This document shows, piece by piece, positions 38,510 to 50,760 of a DNA stretch of 64,000 nt. Each line of letters opens with the position of its first letter. Position 1 is the stretch's first letter. The notes under the pieces were generated by a model. That model did not search any database and was not told the origin of the DNA. It was given only the letters and a program-made list of their open reading frames with translations. The position numbers and the translations under genes were made by a program. The stretch is from assembly GCF_018320785.1 (NCBI RefSeq), contig NC_054876.1, positions 24,078,212 to 24,142,211 of the forward strand. Reading direction: 5' to 3'. The DNA is from Cheilinus undulatus. Lineage: Eukaryota; Chordata; Actinopteri; Labriformes; Labridae.

Positions 38510-41500
38510 AGCTTCCATTCGATTGGTCGAGAGTTTGGTCAAAAAGCTTTTGTCTGACCAAGATCACCCTGGTTTTGCAAAAGGGTGCAAAAAAAACCCT
38601 TGCAAAAACAAGAATGGACTAAAAGCATTTCAAAAGTGAATGGCTACAGGCACACGTTGCATAGCCAAACAATCTAAGTGGTTGGACAACATTTTAGGTA
38701 AATAACTTCCTCGTACTTTCTTGAATATAAAATACAACTACAGAAAGAGAACTACCACTTAAGGGTGTTGAATCCAACATGATGCATTGAAATGTGAAGA
38801 TGGATGATTCTGCATCAATGCAGTGACAGAGCATAATCAATAACTGTGCAATGATGTTGCTTGCAGGTTTTTGTAGTCATGGCTGAACCTATTTCAGATT
38901 ACAATACAAAGAAATTTATGTTAATGCTGATATCTAAAGCACTTCCTAAATTAAAAAAAGAGTTTAATTTTATCTAACTGCTTGTTTTCATTGATGAAAA
39001 AGTGGAATGCGCAGGAATGGAGAAAAATTGAGGATGCAACAAATCGTGGAACTGCAATAGCCATGCATCCTCACAAGGCTCCTGAGTTTACACCAAGCAA
39101 CAGGTCACACAACATAGAAGCAGAAGAAAAAATGTTCTTCCGCTGTAGATTATGCTATAGTCTAATTCTGTCCTCTTCTCCACAGCACACCGGATTCAAG
39201 CTCTAACAATGTTTCAGTGCAATCACAATATTCTATTAATACATTACAACAACATAACCTACTTATGAAAGCACTTCAAAGCAGAATATCCTGTCTAATA
39301 CACTGAAGTGAGGGGAGAAAAAAAGCCAAACACTGTAAAACAATGAAATAAAAGCACCCAATAATAAACACTCAGGCCTCTGAAGACTGATGGGAAACGG
39401 GTACATGGTGGATGTGAGCCCACTCCCCATCTGGTGTGACATTCCAATAGCATTTTCCATTTGCACACCAGGAACTGAGATCTGAGGGTGTCCATGTTGT
39501 GTGAATAAACATCTCTTATTAATACTGTGCCCAGCGGTCTGTGATCCCCTGAAGGGAACGCCCAACGTTACACACATACCTACGCTAGGCAGGACAAAAG
39601 AGAAACTATGCAAACTCCAAAAGCCGTGAACACCCTGAACATTAGAGTGAGACATTTAATCCTTCCTTAATAATAAAAGTGATATTCATTTGTTGGTAAA
39701 TGTGCTCCATCTGAGGACAACTGTAACAAATTTCTCAGAGTAAGGTAGCTGAAATGACCTTATTTAAGGCTGGCCTCGTTAATGTGTTTCTAGACCCCCC
39801 TTACACCCTACTCTATGCCTCCGTCACCTCAGCTCATTGCTAATCTTTTCCTTGTGGTTTTCACGAGGGTACCCATTTGCGTAAGTGGGGCAGATTTGTG
39901 CCATGTTTGTATGGAGGTGTGGCTCACAAAGTGCCGTCTGCAAACTCCAGTGTGGACCACATGAAGAGGACCTGTGTGCTACCTGCCGCCTTTCCCTGTT
40001 ACTAAAATGAAAACACACTGCTGTGACTGTGAAGATGCAAACAAGGATTCAAGTTGCACACTGTTTTTAATTTTCCATGTCTTCCTTTGATTACTAAACA
40101 AAATTTTAGACGATGGTGACCAACAATATAGAGCAACATTGCTCTAGTTACAGCAGGTTTCAGGGGTATTAGACCTGCTAGCAACTTAACGTAGCATTGC
40201 AGCAACTGGTGCCACAGACTCTAATAGGATTATATGTCCTAGTAACAAACCTGCTAACCTCATTATAGCTTTTATGCTTCTCTTCGCTCCAGCCATGTAA
40301 ACAACACATGGCTTTGTTATGACTGGCACCTTGACACACAACAATGTTGTTTTAAAGTTGCACATCTTAATTTTGGCCTTTAGAGTTCTGATCTCAGGTT
40401 AAAGAAAAACCTGTGTCAAAGTGACTAGATTTAGAAACAAAATAATTAATTTTATCTTGAAAATGTTTCAAGATTTATCAGAAGTGTAAAAACAAAACTT
40501 TTAAAGTAATTTGTCTGACACAACTCACCTGAGCTACAGGCAAAAAATTTCTTTCTGCACATTTCTTTCAAAATGTGTATGGATCCAAGTCACCTCAAAA
40601 CTGCAACTACCTCTCAAACTTAGTGTGATTGCACTCATTTAAAGACACATCCTCAAACTTAGTTTTGGTATATTTTTGCACATTTCTTGAAATGTAAGCT
40701 AAGATCTGTTCAACTGTCAGAGTGATATCACAAATCACATTTGTGGGTCCAGCACCTGAACAATGGGAACAACTTGTCCAGTACCCTGCAGTGGCTCGGC
40801 ATCCATTGAGTGGAGTAAATGCGACCTTGCATAACCCTGAGAGGGTATGCCATCTCATGGTTGACTGCTCAGACCCACTGAACCATTCTTCAGCCTGCAC
40901 GCACACACAATGGATTTCAGGTGTTTGATGTTACAACAGGACGTCTTATTTGCAGGATATTTATGTCTGTATTGTATGCAAGTTACGCAGTAGTTTCAAA
41001 CGAAAACCTGAGTGTTTCTTGAAGTGAGTCTTGTGAGGAAGTATATGCAGACAGACCGACCACTGAGACTGAACCTGACAGCCCTCAAGTCACCTGGCTG
41101 AAAACCAGCTCTGCTGCCAAAACTCTCCCTCTCACAGTGAAATGGAATGTGACAAACTTACAATCTGTTCGCTTTCCCAGGACTCACGCCAACATTATTA
41201 ACATTTACACAAGTACATTATAGAGAAGGATAAGCTTTCAGCTGGGCCTTTCATGTCAGGGGTACATAATGAGAAGAGCATTGTTACATTATCGGTGCAT
41301 CCTCCTGAATATTTGATTGTGCTCAGAATAGTTAGAAAACAGGCTTCGACGTCTCAGGAAACACACAGGTGCTTAAGCAACCTGTCACTTTAACTTGACT
41401 GTGATAATATGACAGTGACAAACTAGACACAGACCCTCAGATGAACACATGAAATATGTGGACCAAACCCTTTCTGTTACACCCACACCATGTCTAATTA

Positions 41501-43200
41501 ACTTTAGACAATTTCATTTGAGACAGTTTCTTAGACACAATGGCTCATCAACAATGCTCAGCATTCCCAGACAGAAATCCCAAGAGGTAAGATTGCTCAA
41601 GAGGATGCAAAATTGCTGTAACAGACCTTAGTCAACACAGAATCTTATGAAAACGGGAGACAACTGTAAAAGTTTCTATGAAGCCAATTTTGAAAGGTTG
41701 TAAACTAGTCCTGGTCCTTTGGTTACTATCGTTGACAAACTCATTAAACAGAGAAAAAATAACATTTTACAACTATGTGATGCCCCAATAAAATACAGCT
41801 AATCACACTATCATAAGGCTGTTGACTTTGTGGACAGGATAACGTCTACTAAGCAAAACCAATCAAAACATATTGTATATACATGTTTGATGAGTGACAA
41901 CAGTTTTAAGATTAATTGAACTACCCTGAACTCTTAAATATTATTTAGAAATATCTTTTCTTTTCAGTAAAGGATACTATTTCAGAACCTGTTTAAAGAG
42001 CCCCGTTAAGGAAAAACCAAACAAAAGTATGTGTTAAGATATACAAATATGTAAACGCTATTGTTCCTGTAAAACTAGTCAGTTCTAACAAAGTTTTAAA
42101 AAATGACTTAGGCTACCGCCATCAGCCGTTATTATTAGAGTAAAAGATAAACCTTAAAAATGAGTAAACCAACGTGGCATGTGTTTTCCAGGTTAGTCCC
42201 CATGACCCTCAACCCCACCACATCAAGACACTGTATATCGGATCTGAAGACCTTACATGTGCTGTCTCTTTACTCCTGTGTTCACCATCATCATTATAAC
42301 CCAACTAGATTTTTGTGGATCGTGGCTTTAAATCGGCTGATGCAACACAAGCATGGCAACACCCTGTACGCACAACAGCGTGCTGGAGAACATCAACCGG
42401 AAGGATGACACATTTGTATGGCATTCACGGTCTAGGATTTAGATTGGGATTCCACGCTACTATAAACAGTACAGTAACGGATGCTTAAAAACAGCATTAC
42501 TTACGGTTTAGGACAACCAAACTAGGCGACGTTCAGCTGTTTAACATGCCTACAACCCGTCTGTCAGGGACAGAAGCACCAGCTAGCTACGTGGCTACGC
42601 TGACTCTCGCGTGCTGTACATGTCGCCTTCACAAATTACGGGAACGACGAGATTAAACAGACAAGACTCGTGTTTCTGATATTTGGAATATGTGTTGCGC
42701 ATGATTTGAATGGCCGCAACTGACAGTCTTCGAAAATATATGCACATATGGCAACAAAACACGCTCCACATCAATTAGGGTATTTATCGTTGTAGAATAG
42801 TGCGTTGGATAGTTGAAAATTCGTGGGTCTTTGAAGGCAGCATTTACGTTAAGATAGCATGCCCTACTACAAGCGAATGTGCTAGCCGGCTCGGACCAAA
42901 ACAATGAATGAGAACACCGATAGATTACACGGGAAAATGTTGAAGCCGTTTAAGGAAATATAACGACAATATACGCTTCGTGTAACGTTCCACACAATTG
43001 TCGCTTCGTTTACAGTCATTTTTTTGTTGAGGTTTTGCCCAAACGTGGTAGCCGACGGTTATTGCATCAGCTGTTCCCCGCTTAAATGAAAAAGTGAACT
43101 CAAATACTACGACTAAACTTATCAATACTGTTCACGCTTGAGTTTAAGTATTTACATTTCTTCGCAAGCAATAAAATGTCAAGTAAACAGGAAGGTCGTT
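38510..43200. other. Probable slc7a3 5'UTR intron, right part
   Basis: No gene supported. From about 42500 rightwards CpG frequency rises (for example CGGACCAAAAC, ACGTTCCACAC), which suggests approach to a promoter. Confidence 0.4.
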
Positions 43201-43500
43201 GCGCCATTTTCAAACATTAGTGCGCCAATACGACTGATATCACACACAGAAGAATCAGTTAACGGCCAGGTAAGTAAGCGAACAGTATCGTTACAACAGC
43301 ACTTTTCACATAAATAAACAGAGTGATTATTTTCTACAACAGAATCAGTGTAAAGGTGTTACCTTCGATAGCTTTGTGTCGGTTGGCGAGGAGGACAAAA
43401 TAGGAGACACTGAGGAGCTGTTGCTGTGTTCGTTGATGAAATATCCCGCTTGGGTTTAAGTGCGCTGGTTTTGATCAGCTGGGAGGGGCGTGTGCTTAGA
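43200..43500. promoter_or_regulatory. Candidate promoter with donors on both strands
   Basis: A perfect plus-strand donor CCAG|GTAAGT ends at 43269, just downstream of GCGCCATTTT, a YY1-like core. On the minus strand CGAAG|GTAACA ends at 43363, downstream of a GC-box-like GGGAGGGGCG at about 43481-43490. The minus-strand site is the best candidate for the slc7a3 first noncoding exon (joining the acceptor at 35188); the plus-strand site may start an antisense transcript. All of this is inference from splice and promoter motifs. Confidence 0.35.
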
Positions 43501-43531
43501 CTGACGCAATTCGGAAGCTACTACCCTCGTT

Positions 43532-43825
43532 TCCACTCGTCAATGGAATGGAGTCTAAAGCCTCCAAAAGTACAATTTATAAATGAAATTGAATATTATA
43601 TGACCTCCTTACATGGAGTTAAAGACAAAAGAGCAATGAAAACTCTGGACATCTTTGAATCCTTGAAAATGTTTATTTAATTTCACGGTACCCCAAGTGT
43701 TCTATGTATATATGTACATTTGTATATAATGTATATACTGTATATACACGGGTGAATTGTATCTATGTAATTGTATGGTGCACGTATCAATAAAAGAATT
43801 TAAAAAAAATCCACTCGTCAATGGA
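43532..43825 (+). mobile_element. Short poly-A retro-insertion with 16-bp target duplication
   Basis: TCCACTCGTCAATGGA occurs at 43532-43547 and again at 43810-43825. Between them are 262 bp containing a short open tail (…IFESLKMFI then stop at 43678-43680), an AT-rich 3' region, AATAAA at about 43790 and an A-rich end. The exact duplication plus the A-tail are hallmarks of target-primed (LINE-machinery) insertion of a 5'-truncated element, plus orientation. The source family is not recognised. Confidence 0.85.
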
Positions 43826-44930
43826 GAAACGGTCCAAAGAACCTTTAGTTGAAAATGTAGGAGAGCACTTCTCAGTGTAAAGGCAAGTTAAAAGCAATAA
43901 CTACTACATTTACAACTAAACGTTTAAAAAAACACTTGAGCAGTGTGTGCGTGCTTTCCAGTAACCCTATAGTAATGCCCAAAGAAGGAAACAGCGTCAT
44001 CATCCGGTCCTCCTCCCAGCATAGACACCTGCAGGCTGCGGTCTCGCTAATGTATCCGCTTCTGCTTTGTTTAAAACATAAAAAGAAAAGGAGGGAAATC
44101 CTATGCACTTCTTTTAGGTGCATGTGTCCTCAGTGACCTGATCATTAGGGTCAGTAGTGGTGTTAACAATATTCACAAAGTTTAATTCTTTTTGAATCTC
44201 TAGCAATCACCGACCGAAGTTTCATCATATAGTAAAATCGCATCTAAAATCTGGTGAGCGTGCATGATGAAATTCTATGAGCTCATATATCTGCATAAGA
44301 ATGAAACTTATCCATTCTAGATGCAACATAATGTGCATGTTGCATCAGAGAAACACAGATTTGAATTTTAATTCAGCCCCTTTTGTTCATGATTTAAAAA
44401 AAAAAATACTAACTTATATGTATTTAAGTAGATATTTTTCAGGATTTGCTTTCAAGCGCTCCAAAGATATAATGTTTTGCAAGAATGCCCCACCATATGT
44501 TCATTTGAATTAGGCAGCATCAGAATGAAACTTATTCCAAAACTATCAATTGCCTCCTTTCTGTCACTTTTTAACCTAATTTTACCGTTTTCCACCTTTA
44601 TGCCTTACTTGACTGAAATTTGCTGCTTTATTCCATTTCAGCCTTTTTTAACCCATTTTTCCCACCATGTTCCCATTTTATCACTTATTCATCAGTTTTT
44701 GCCTTTTTGCCTTCTGCAAAAATGTCAGTCATTATTTTTTGCTTACAGTAATTTCTGTTCCTTCTTTATTTTCTTGCATACTGGTGTTAAATGGTTTAAT
44801 CAGTGTGCCCATTCACATTGTTAAACTTGCCAGAAAAGGTAATTCTGATAAAGGAAAAGGGATTCATCTAAAAAAAAAAAGAAAAAGAAAATAGAAAGGA
44901 TTTGTACAGTTTAAAAAGACATGACCAATT
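43826..44930. other. Intergenic, no gene seen
   Basis: AT-rich sequence with low-complexity A runs at 44396-44405 and 44870-44890. No supported features. Confidence 0.45.
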
Positions 44931-44931
44931 T

Positions 44932-45090
44932 TTGTTGCTTTGATAAGAGTGGTTATTATTCAGGTTAGATATAAATTATGGTTATCACAGCTTAACTCTA
45001 CAATGGGCTATGATTTTCCTGACCTCCATGGCCCCCCATTTGGTGGGGGCCAAGTAAGCTGTCCTCTTTATTCCCCCCTATGCATGGCCT
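44932..45090 (+). repeat. Dispersed repeat, copy 2
   Basis: Same family and orientation as 22878-23040; shares GATAAGAGTGGTTATT, TGACCTCCATGG and CTTTATTCCCCCCTA. Confidence 0.7.
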
Positions 45091-45364
45091 TCCTGCATTT
45101 GCTTTCAGGAGCTATAATTATATGATGTTTGATTAGTGAATATTTTCAGCAGTAATAATGGCAAGAATACTGACTTTATTTTATGCAAGAACATGTTACA
45201 ATGTCAGCTGTAAAAAGTCAAGATGGTTGTTTTTACTTTTATTTGAAATATTGATGTTTCATATGCAGGATTAATCATACATCATAGTTTAAGATTAAAA
45301 GTTGCACTTGGATTTTGGAAAAGGTTACCAAAAAAAACCCTAAACAACTGTTGATGATAAAAAC

Positions 45365-45395
<31 letters not shown>

Positions 45396-45404
45396 GAAAA
45401 AAAA
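45365..45404. repeat. Poly-A tract
   Basis: Long A run interrupted by single G residues, directly upstream of the LINE tail. The lysine-rich open frame here is low complexity, not protein evidence. Confidence 0.95.
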
Positions 45405-45709
45405 GTTGGCTCTGCGGTCGTAATCAAGCTAAACTTATTGGAAGATGAGGTGGAGAGACGCACAATGAAGAAGGTGGAGGCCATTCTGAGGAACATGGAT
45501 CATCCACTTCATATCTCCCTAAATGACCAAAGAAACAACGGTGGTGGACGGCTCCTATCCCTTCACTGCAGGACAGAAAGATTTATAAAATCTTTCACAC
45601 CATCAGCAATTAGACTTTATAATTCTAGCGTAAACAGATGAGAGAGACTCCAGACAACTGAATTTCCCTTTGGGGATAAATAAAGTTATTGTATTGTATT
45701 GTATTGTAA
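45405..45709 (+). mobile_element. 5'-truncated LINE (L2/Rex-like) 3' end
   Basis: Encodes the C-terminal end of a fish LINE ORF2 (…RLLSLHCRTERFIKSFTPSAIRLYNSS, stop at 45639-45641). AATTTCCCTTTGGGGATAAATAAAG and a (TTGTA)n tail at about 45688-45709 follow, the typical short 3' region and microsatellite end of L2-clade elements. The reverse transcriptase and endonuclease are absent. Confidence 0.82.
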
Positions 45710-48690
45710 TCACGTGGTACCTCTAAAAGTCACAGATAAATGAATGAGCTCATTTAGGGGATGTTATTTTGCTCAAATACTGTGTCTGATGCTAAGAATG
45801 GACTTTGAGTCAAAGAAATTAAGCACATTTAACGTTGCTCTAACTTATTACTACAGATATGCTGTTGGTATTCATCGGCATACGGAGCTTCTTCAGGACA
45901 GTCTGGCTCTACAGCTTAATTATGGGAAACCTGTTTCATTATGACATCAGCATCACTTCACATTGTGGACTATATGATGTCTGTGTTTTTAAAACTGCTC
46001 TTAATTGACATTTTATAGCTCCAAAAGTGGACCATATTACCTGAGATTCATACTTAACCTTTAGTTTAGTTTAAACCCACATAAGAGAAGAAAAAACAGC
46101 CAATATCTGAGCTTTGGATCAAAAATCATAAGCTCTGTATAGATCAGAATGATGAAGCAATATCATGTAACATTGTTTGACCCTTAAACAAACTGGAAAT
46201 ATAATTTGCCCAATATCCTTGTTGCGTTTAAAAAAAGATGGAGAACATGGTGTGACAGTACTCCTGTTATTCTGAGATTCCCCTAGCTCAGCACTAATGC
46301 TTGCAAAAGTAAGCTGATGATCTGTGATTATTTTAATCAAGTACAGTCAACCAAATTATGTAGAAAGAGTTGAAAGACAGTTCAAAGATTGTAGAAGTAA
46401 TCAAACGGAAAGTAAAGATGAGTTTCGAATTTACAAAATTGCCATTCGTTTCCCTAATTACTTTGCTGTAAGAATGACTTCATACATCAGTAAAAACAAA
46501 ATGTTCTAGGCCTTTGGCGACTCCTGGTTTAATTTTGGTAAACACAGAGATACACAGATTTTGCACAGATCCTTCACAGGGCTGATACACAAAATAATCA
46601 GTCAGAACACTTCTAAAATAAGTCATGATTAAGTTTCTTTTGTATTATTCCGAAAAGGCAAAATTTTAATGCATTCAATCAACACAAATTACAGTAAGAA
46701 GGGCGCATTTGAAGACACTTTAATGTGTTTGCTCCCACTTTTTGATGTAACTTAGCTATAGTTTATCTTTTTAAAGAGATTATACTTAAAGATAGGACTT
46801 AGAAAATTTTAAGTATTTTTTTTAATTAGTGTATTCTGCAAAAAAAACAAACAAATATAAGCAATTCCTGTTCTAAGATATCTGGTGTAAAAAATCAGTT
46901 GTACTTTTTTATGTAACTGGCACGTATCATTTTACAACACAGGATTTTGTATGCTTTTAAAATCTTTAAATGAGATTTTTATCTAGACTTGTTAGGTGAA
47001 TTTAATTTTTAATAAGAGTCATTTGATATTTTTCTCCTGGAGTTAGACAAATCCACATGCTAATATTTGAGTCTTTTTCCTTCAAAGTTTTGAAATGCTG
47101 CCTCCTTTTCTGTTCATCTGTTGTTGGTGAGCATAAACTGCATTCTTATCTTAGTCCATTTTTTCCCTTTTCATAAAACTGATATTAGTATAGAACTGAT
47201 GTGCAAGTAGTGTTTCGTCTCCCACTCTGTGTCTGACAGCAGCCACTCGTCTCACCTTTTGTCCCTGCTCAGTCGAACTGCTTTGGGTTGCTCTTTTAAT
47301 TTAGTTCCACTTTATCAAGCTAACCCAACTGGGTGTCTCTGCAAACACAACAAGCGTCATGGCTGCACACTGAACTCCAGCGTTAGAACCGTTTAACAAA
47401 ACAGGTCCTAATCTCTGTCTTGGCCTAGTCTGCCCATCCTGTCTGCACACTTTCATTACTCGGGACAAGGCCAGCACATCAAAGCTCACTGGTTTTGTAG
47501 GTCACAGTTCTCCCTGAATGAGAAGGTCAAAGTCGGTATGTATCCCAGAGTGCACTTGTAAATCATTCCCATTCATTCTTTTATCTTTTTGTTATTCTGT
47601 GTTTAAATATAAAACAGCAATTCTTCTCTGCTTCCTCCTGCTCACATCTCTGCACATACTCTATGTTTTTATAAATCTGAAAATATCTTGTGTTTATGTT
47701 TCTATCCTTTTATTTCCCTCTTCCAAAGAGGATTAAAGGATTCAAAAACTGCAAAAGTGTGTGAGAAACCATCTGTTTTGATAAGCTATAAATAAAACTG
47801 CCTTTTCACTTTTTTCTTGAGAACTATACGAAGCAGTACAAGCAATGTAAAGTGCAACTCAGTGTCAATGTACCATTTAAAATCTTTTTTAGAATACTTT
47901 GGAAGTTAAAATTGTTCCGATTAATGTAGAGTCTTCTTTGGATCACTTGCAGGTCAAGGTCTGCATCACAAGATCACTATTCTGGGACAACTTTAATCCA
48001 CCTGTGGCCAGAATTCCTCAGTTAATCCCTGTATTTCCTGCAGGCCAACTACAACAGGGAAACGATTACAGAACTGTAAGATTCATGTTTGCTCAAACAA
48101 ATAGACCTATTGTGCCACAACTTGTACGTATTCTGAAGCTTAATTCTGCCAAAGCAGTGTTTTAATTAAACACACTATTAATACTTTTAGGTTATATTTT
48201 TTACTCCATCTTAGTGGCGAACTTGTTACGCACTAATCCAGTTTATAACCAGTTGGTTTACTGATGTGTTTACACATGTAAAAAACTAAAACTAACTAAG
48301 CATTTAACACTTTGGCCTACAATAGATTTGTACTGATTATTCTGATAGTACAAGCTACTTATGTACTAAAACTTTTTTCTTTTTGGGGACTGTACAAAAA
48401 AGGAGTGAAAAAGAACAAAAGAGTTGTGCTTTTTAGACAATTTTGCATTTCTTTCTTTTTTTTTTTTTGCAGCTTTTCTAGAGATTATTAGATGTGACTC
48501 TACTGCCACCATGATTAATGCAGTTCTGTCTTACAGGACAGAAAATAAACTACAACCCCAGTATGATCCATAGATCAGAATCCTCACACAATATTTCACT
48601 GATCAACAACGTGACAAGTTTGTTAATGACAAAATTGTTAATTAAAGTAATGCTGACTATAGATCAATATAATAATCTTTTCACTGACAC
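45710..48690. other. Intergenic, no gene seen
   Basis: AT-rich sequence. Open frames (for example 47899-48165, plus) show no recognisable domain and no flanking splice sites that I can defend. Confidence 0.45.
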
Positions 48691-50760
48691 ATAAAGTTAC
48701 CTGTTACATATGCCTGCCAGTTTTACATCTGTTGGTATGATGCACCATGGGGGCTGAATTTAAAAAATGTAGTGCAGCACTGATGGTTAGGTTGTGCACC
48801 ATTTATGCAGGCAGCCTAGATTGAAGTCCGGCCTGTGAAATTATTTCCTAAGTGTGTCTCTCAACATGACAACACTGTTCGTCAAACTCATGTTGATTTT
48901 AGACCAATATAAAAATCTTTTAACTTTTGCACTTTGACCTCATATTTAAAATGTTAAAAGACAAGTTGAAGAAAATTATTTTCACCAAAATGAGAGAGTG
49001 AGGTTAACTCTCATAAACTCATGCTGAAGTAGGTCTGCAGAAGAATGAAAACATCTTTCACATCATGAAAAGCTTTTCAGGTTTGTTTTACTCCTTTATT
49101 TCATACAGAAATGTGATACAGTTCTAGTAAAACTGACGATATGCTAAAGCTATATCTTAGGTAATCATATAGGCAGCTATTGAGAACAGCTTTGACTACA
49201 ACTAAACCCTGCCCCTAGCTACCGCCTCATTCTCCTCCAATGATACTGATTTTTCTGAACAGTGTTCGATGCAGCACAAAAGTTGTGGACTGGAGCTTCT
49301 CAAGATGGATTTGCCTGATGACAGAGATGGAGTCTGGCAAACCCATCTGCTCTGCAAGGATATGAAATAGCTTCATTTTGGCAGATTTCCTGTTGATGAA
49401 GCAATCTGGTTCCGAAAGGCTTTTTGTTGGTCCTGTCATGCTGAATATGTGTACCCAGTTTCAAATTTCAAGGTTGAATGTGGTGTGGGTGCTGATTTGG
49501 TAGAGTTGGTGACTTTTAGAAATTTGCTGTGCTTATTCTCACCAATTTTCATGGCAGTACAAGCCCTTTAGAACCATTCACAAAACTACTTCCTATTCCA
49601 TTGCAAATAATGGGTCACCATGGCAACAGCTTCAGCTGCTGACCTGTGAGCTTGAAAAAAACATGGGGACACTTACAGGATGTTTTACACCAATTTTATG
49701 GCAGATTTGGTCAACTTTGCAGGAACTAACCCTGTATTTGAGAAAAAAAAACAGTTTATGTGCCATCTTGAGACATCAAAGTTTGATAAGCTGCTATGGC
49801 CTACCCTTTTGAGTTTTTTTGTTTGTTTGTTTTTTTACTAAAGCTTCATAACTGTTATTCACAAAGGTCTCTCCTAGCTGACAAACCTTTTCAAGTCAAA
49901 ATTGATGGAAATAATCCTAGAAGAACCCCTGTAAATGGCTTGGTTGACCGACTGGTGTTACATAAAATTCAAATTGGCAGACTTCCTGTCGACTTGGAGA
50001 TATGAGTCCATGAGGCTTTTTTGTACGTACATGGCATGATACATATGCCTACCAATTTTCATAATCCTAGGTTAAATGTGGTGCAGGGGCTGATATTTAA
50101 AAACATTTTGTAGAAGGCATCAATGAGCCAATTAGCCACACCCAGCAAAAAAAAAATCTAAGACATCTATCTCAGCTTCTCACTGGCAATTTTTCCACCA
50201 AGTGTGATGGCCGTAAGTATGTTGAGCTCCTGAAAAACGACTTCCTCTTGTAAGGTGAACAAAAAGTTGCCATGGCCACACCCTCTGATGGAAATCACAG
50301 TTTTTTGCCTACAGTGTTGAATCAACTTCTTCAAGCCATCCTGACACAAATTTGATGTCAGTACCTCTCACTGGCTTGAAACAATGGCTTGTGCCATAAA
50401 GCATGGTTTTTCCAATCACCAGTAGGATGCACATTTTTCACCCAGGTCTCTTCCACATGTAAGCCAAATATGTCAGGGTAACACCATAGGAAGAGTTAAT
50501 TCTCAAAGGACCCCTGGAAATCGCCAAAAATCAAACTTTGCCTTAAAATGACGAACCTCCTGTTTGGATTCCACCATGATGGCAATAGACTTTTTTTTTG
50601 TTGTCTCAGGAAGCTGCACTTGCCCAGCAACTTTCATTCATCTAATAAACGGCTGGAATTTTGGCTAAGTTTAGGGGGCGCTGTCGAGCCAATTTTCATC
50701 ACCCATGTTGGACAACAATAAAAAATATATTTTTTTTCTCCTGTCCTGATGCGTGTTCCA
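48690..50760. repeat. Old fish-type dispersed repeat cluster
   Basis: Contains repeated motifs of a well-spread fish family: ACTTCCTGT…GAGGCTTTTTTGTACGT, ATGATACATATGCCTACCAATTTTCAT, AAATGTGGTGCAGGGGCTGAT and GGGGGCGCTGTCGAGCC. The block CCTACCAATTTTCAT…GGGGCTGAT has degenerate relatives at about 48710, 49445 and 50045, so the region is an internally repetitive or rearranged copy. No terminal repeats were found, and no functional ORF. Confidence 0.55.

Noticed and set aside
45315..45404. Lysine-rich N-terminal extension of the LINE tail frame
   Set aside because: Encoded by a poly-A tract; only the part from about 45405 has family resemblance.
47899..48165. Plus-strand 88-codon frame
   Set aside because: No recognisable motif, atypical composition not shown, and no defensible splice signals.
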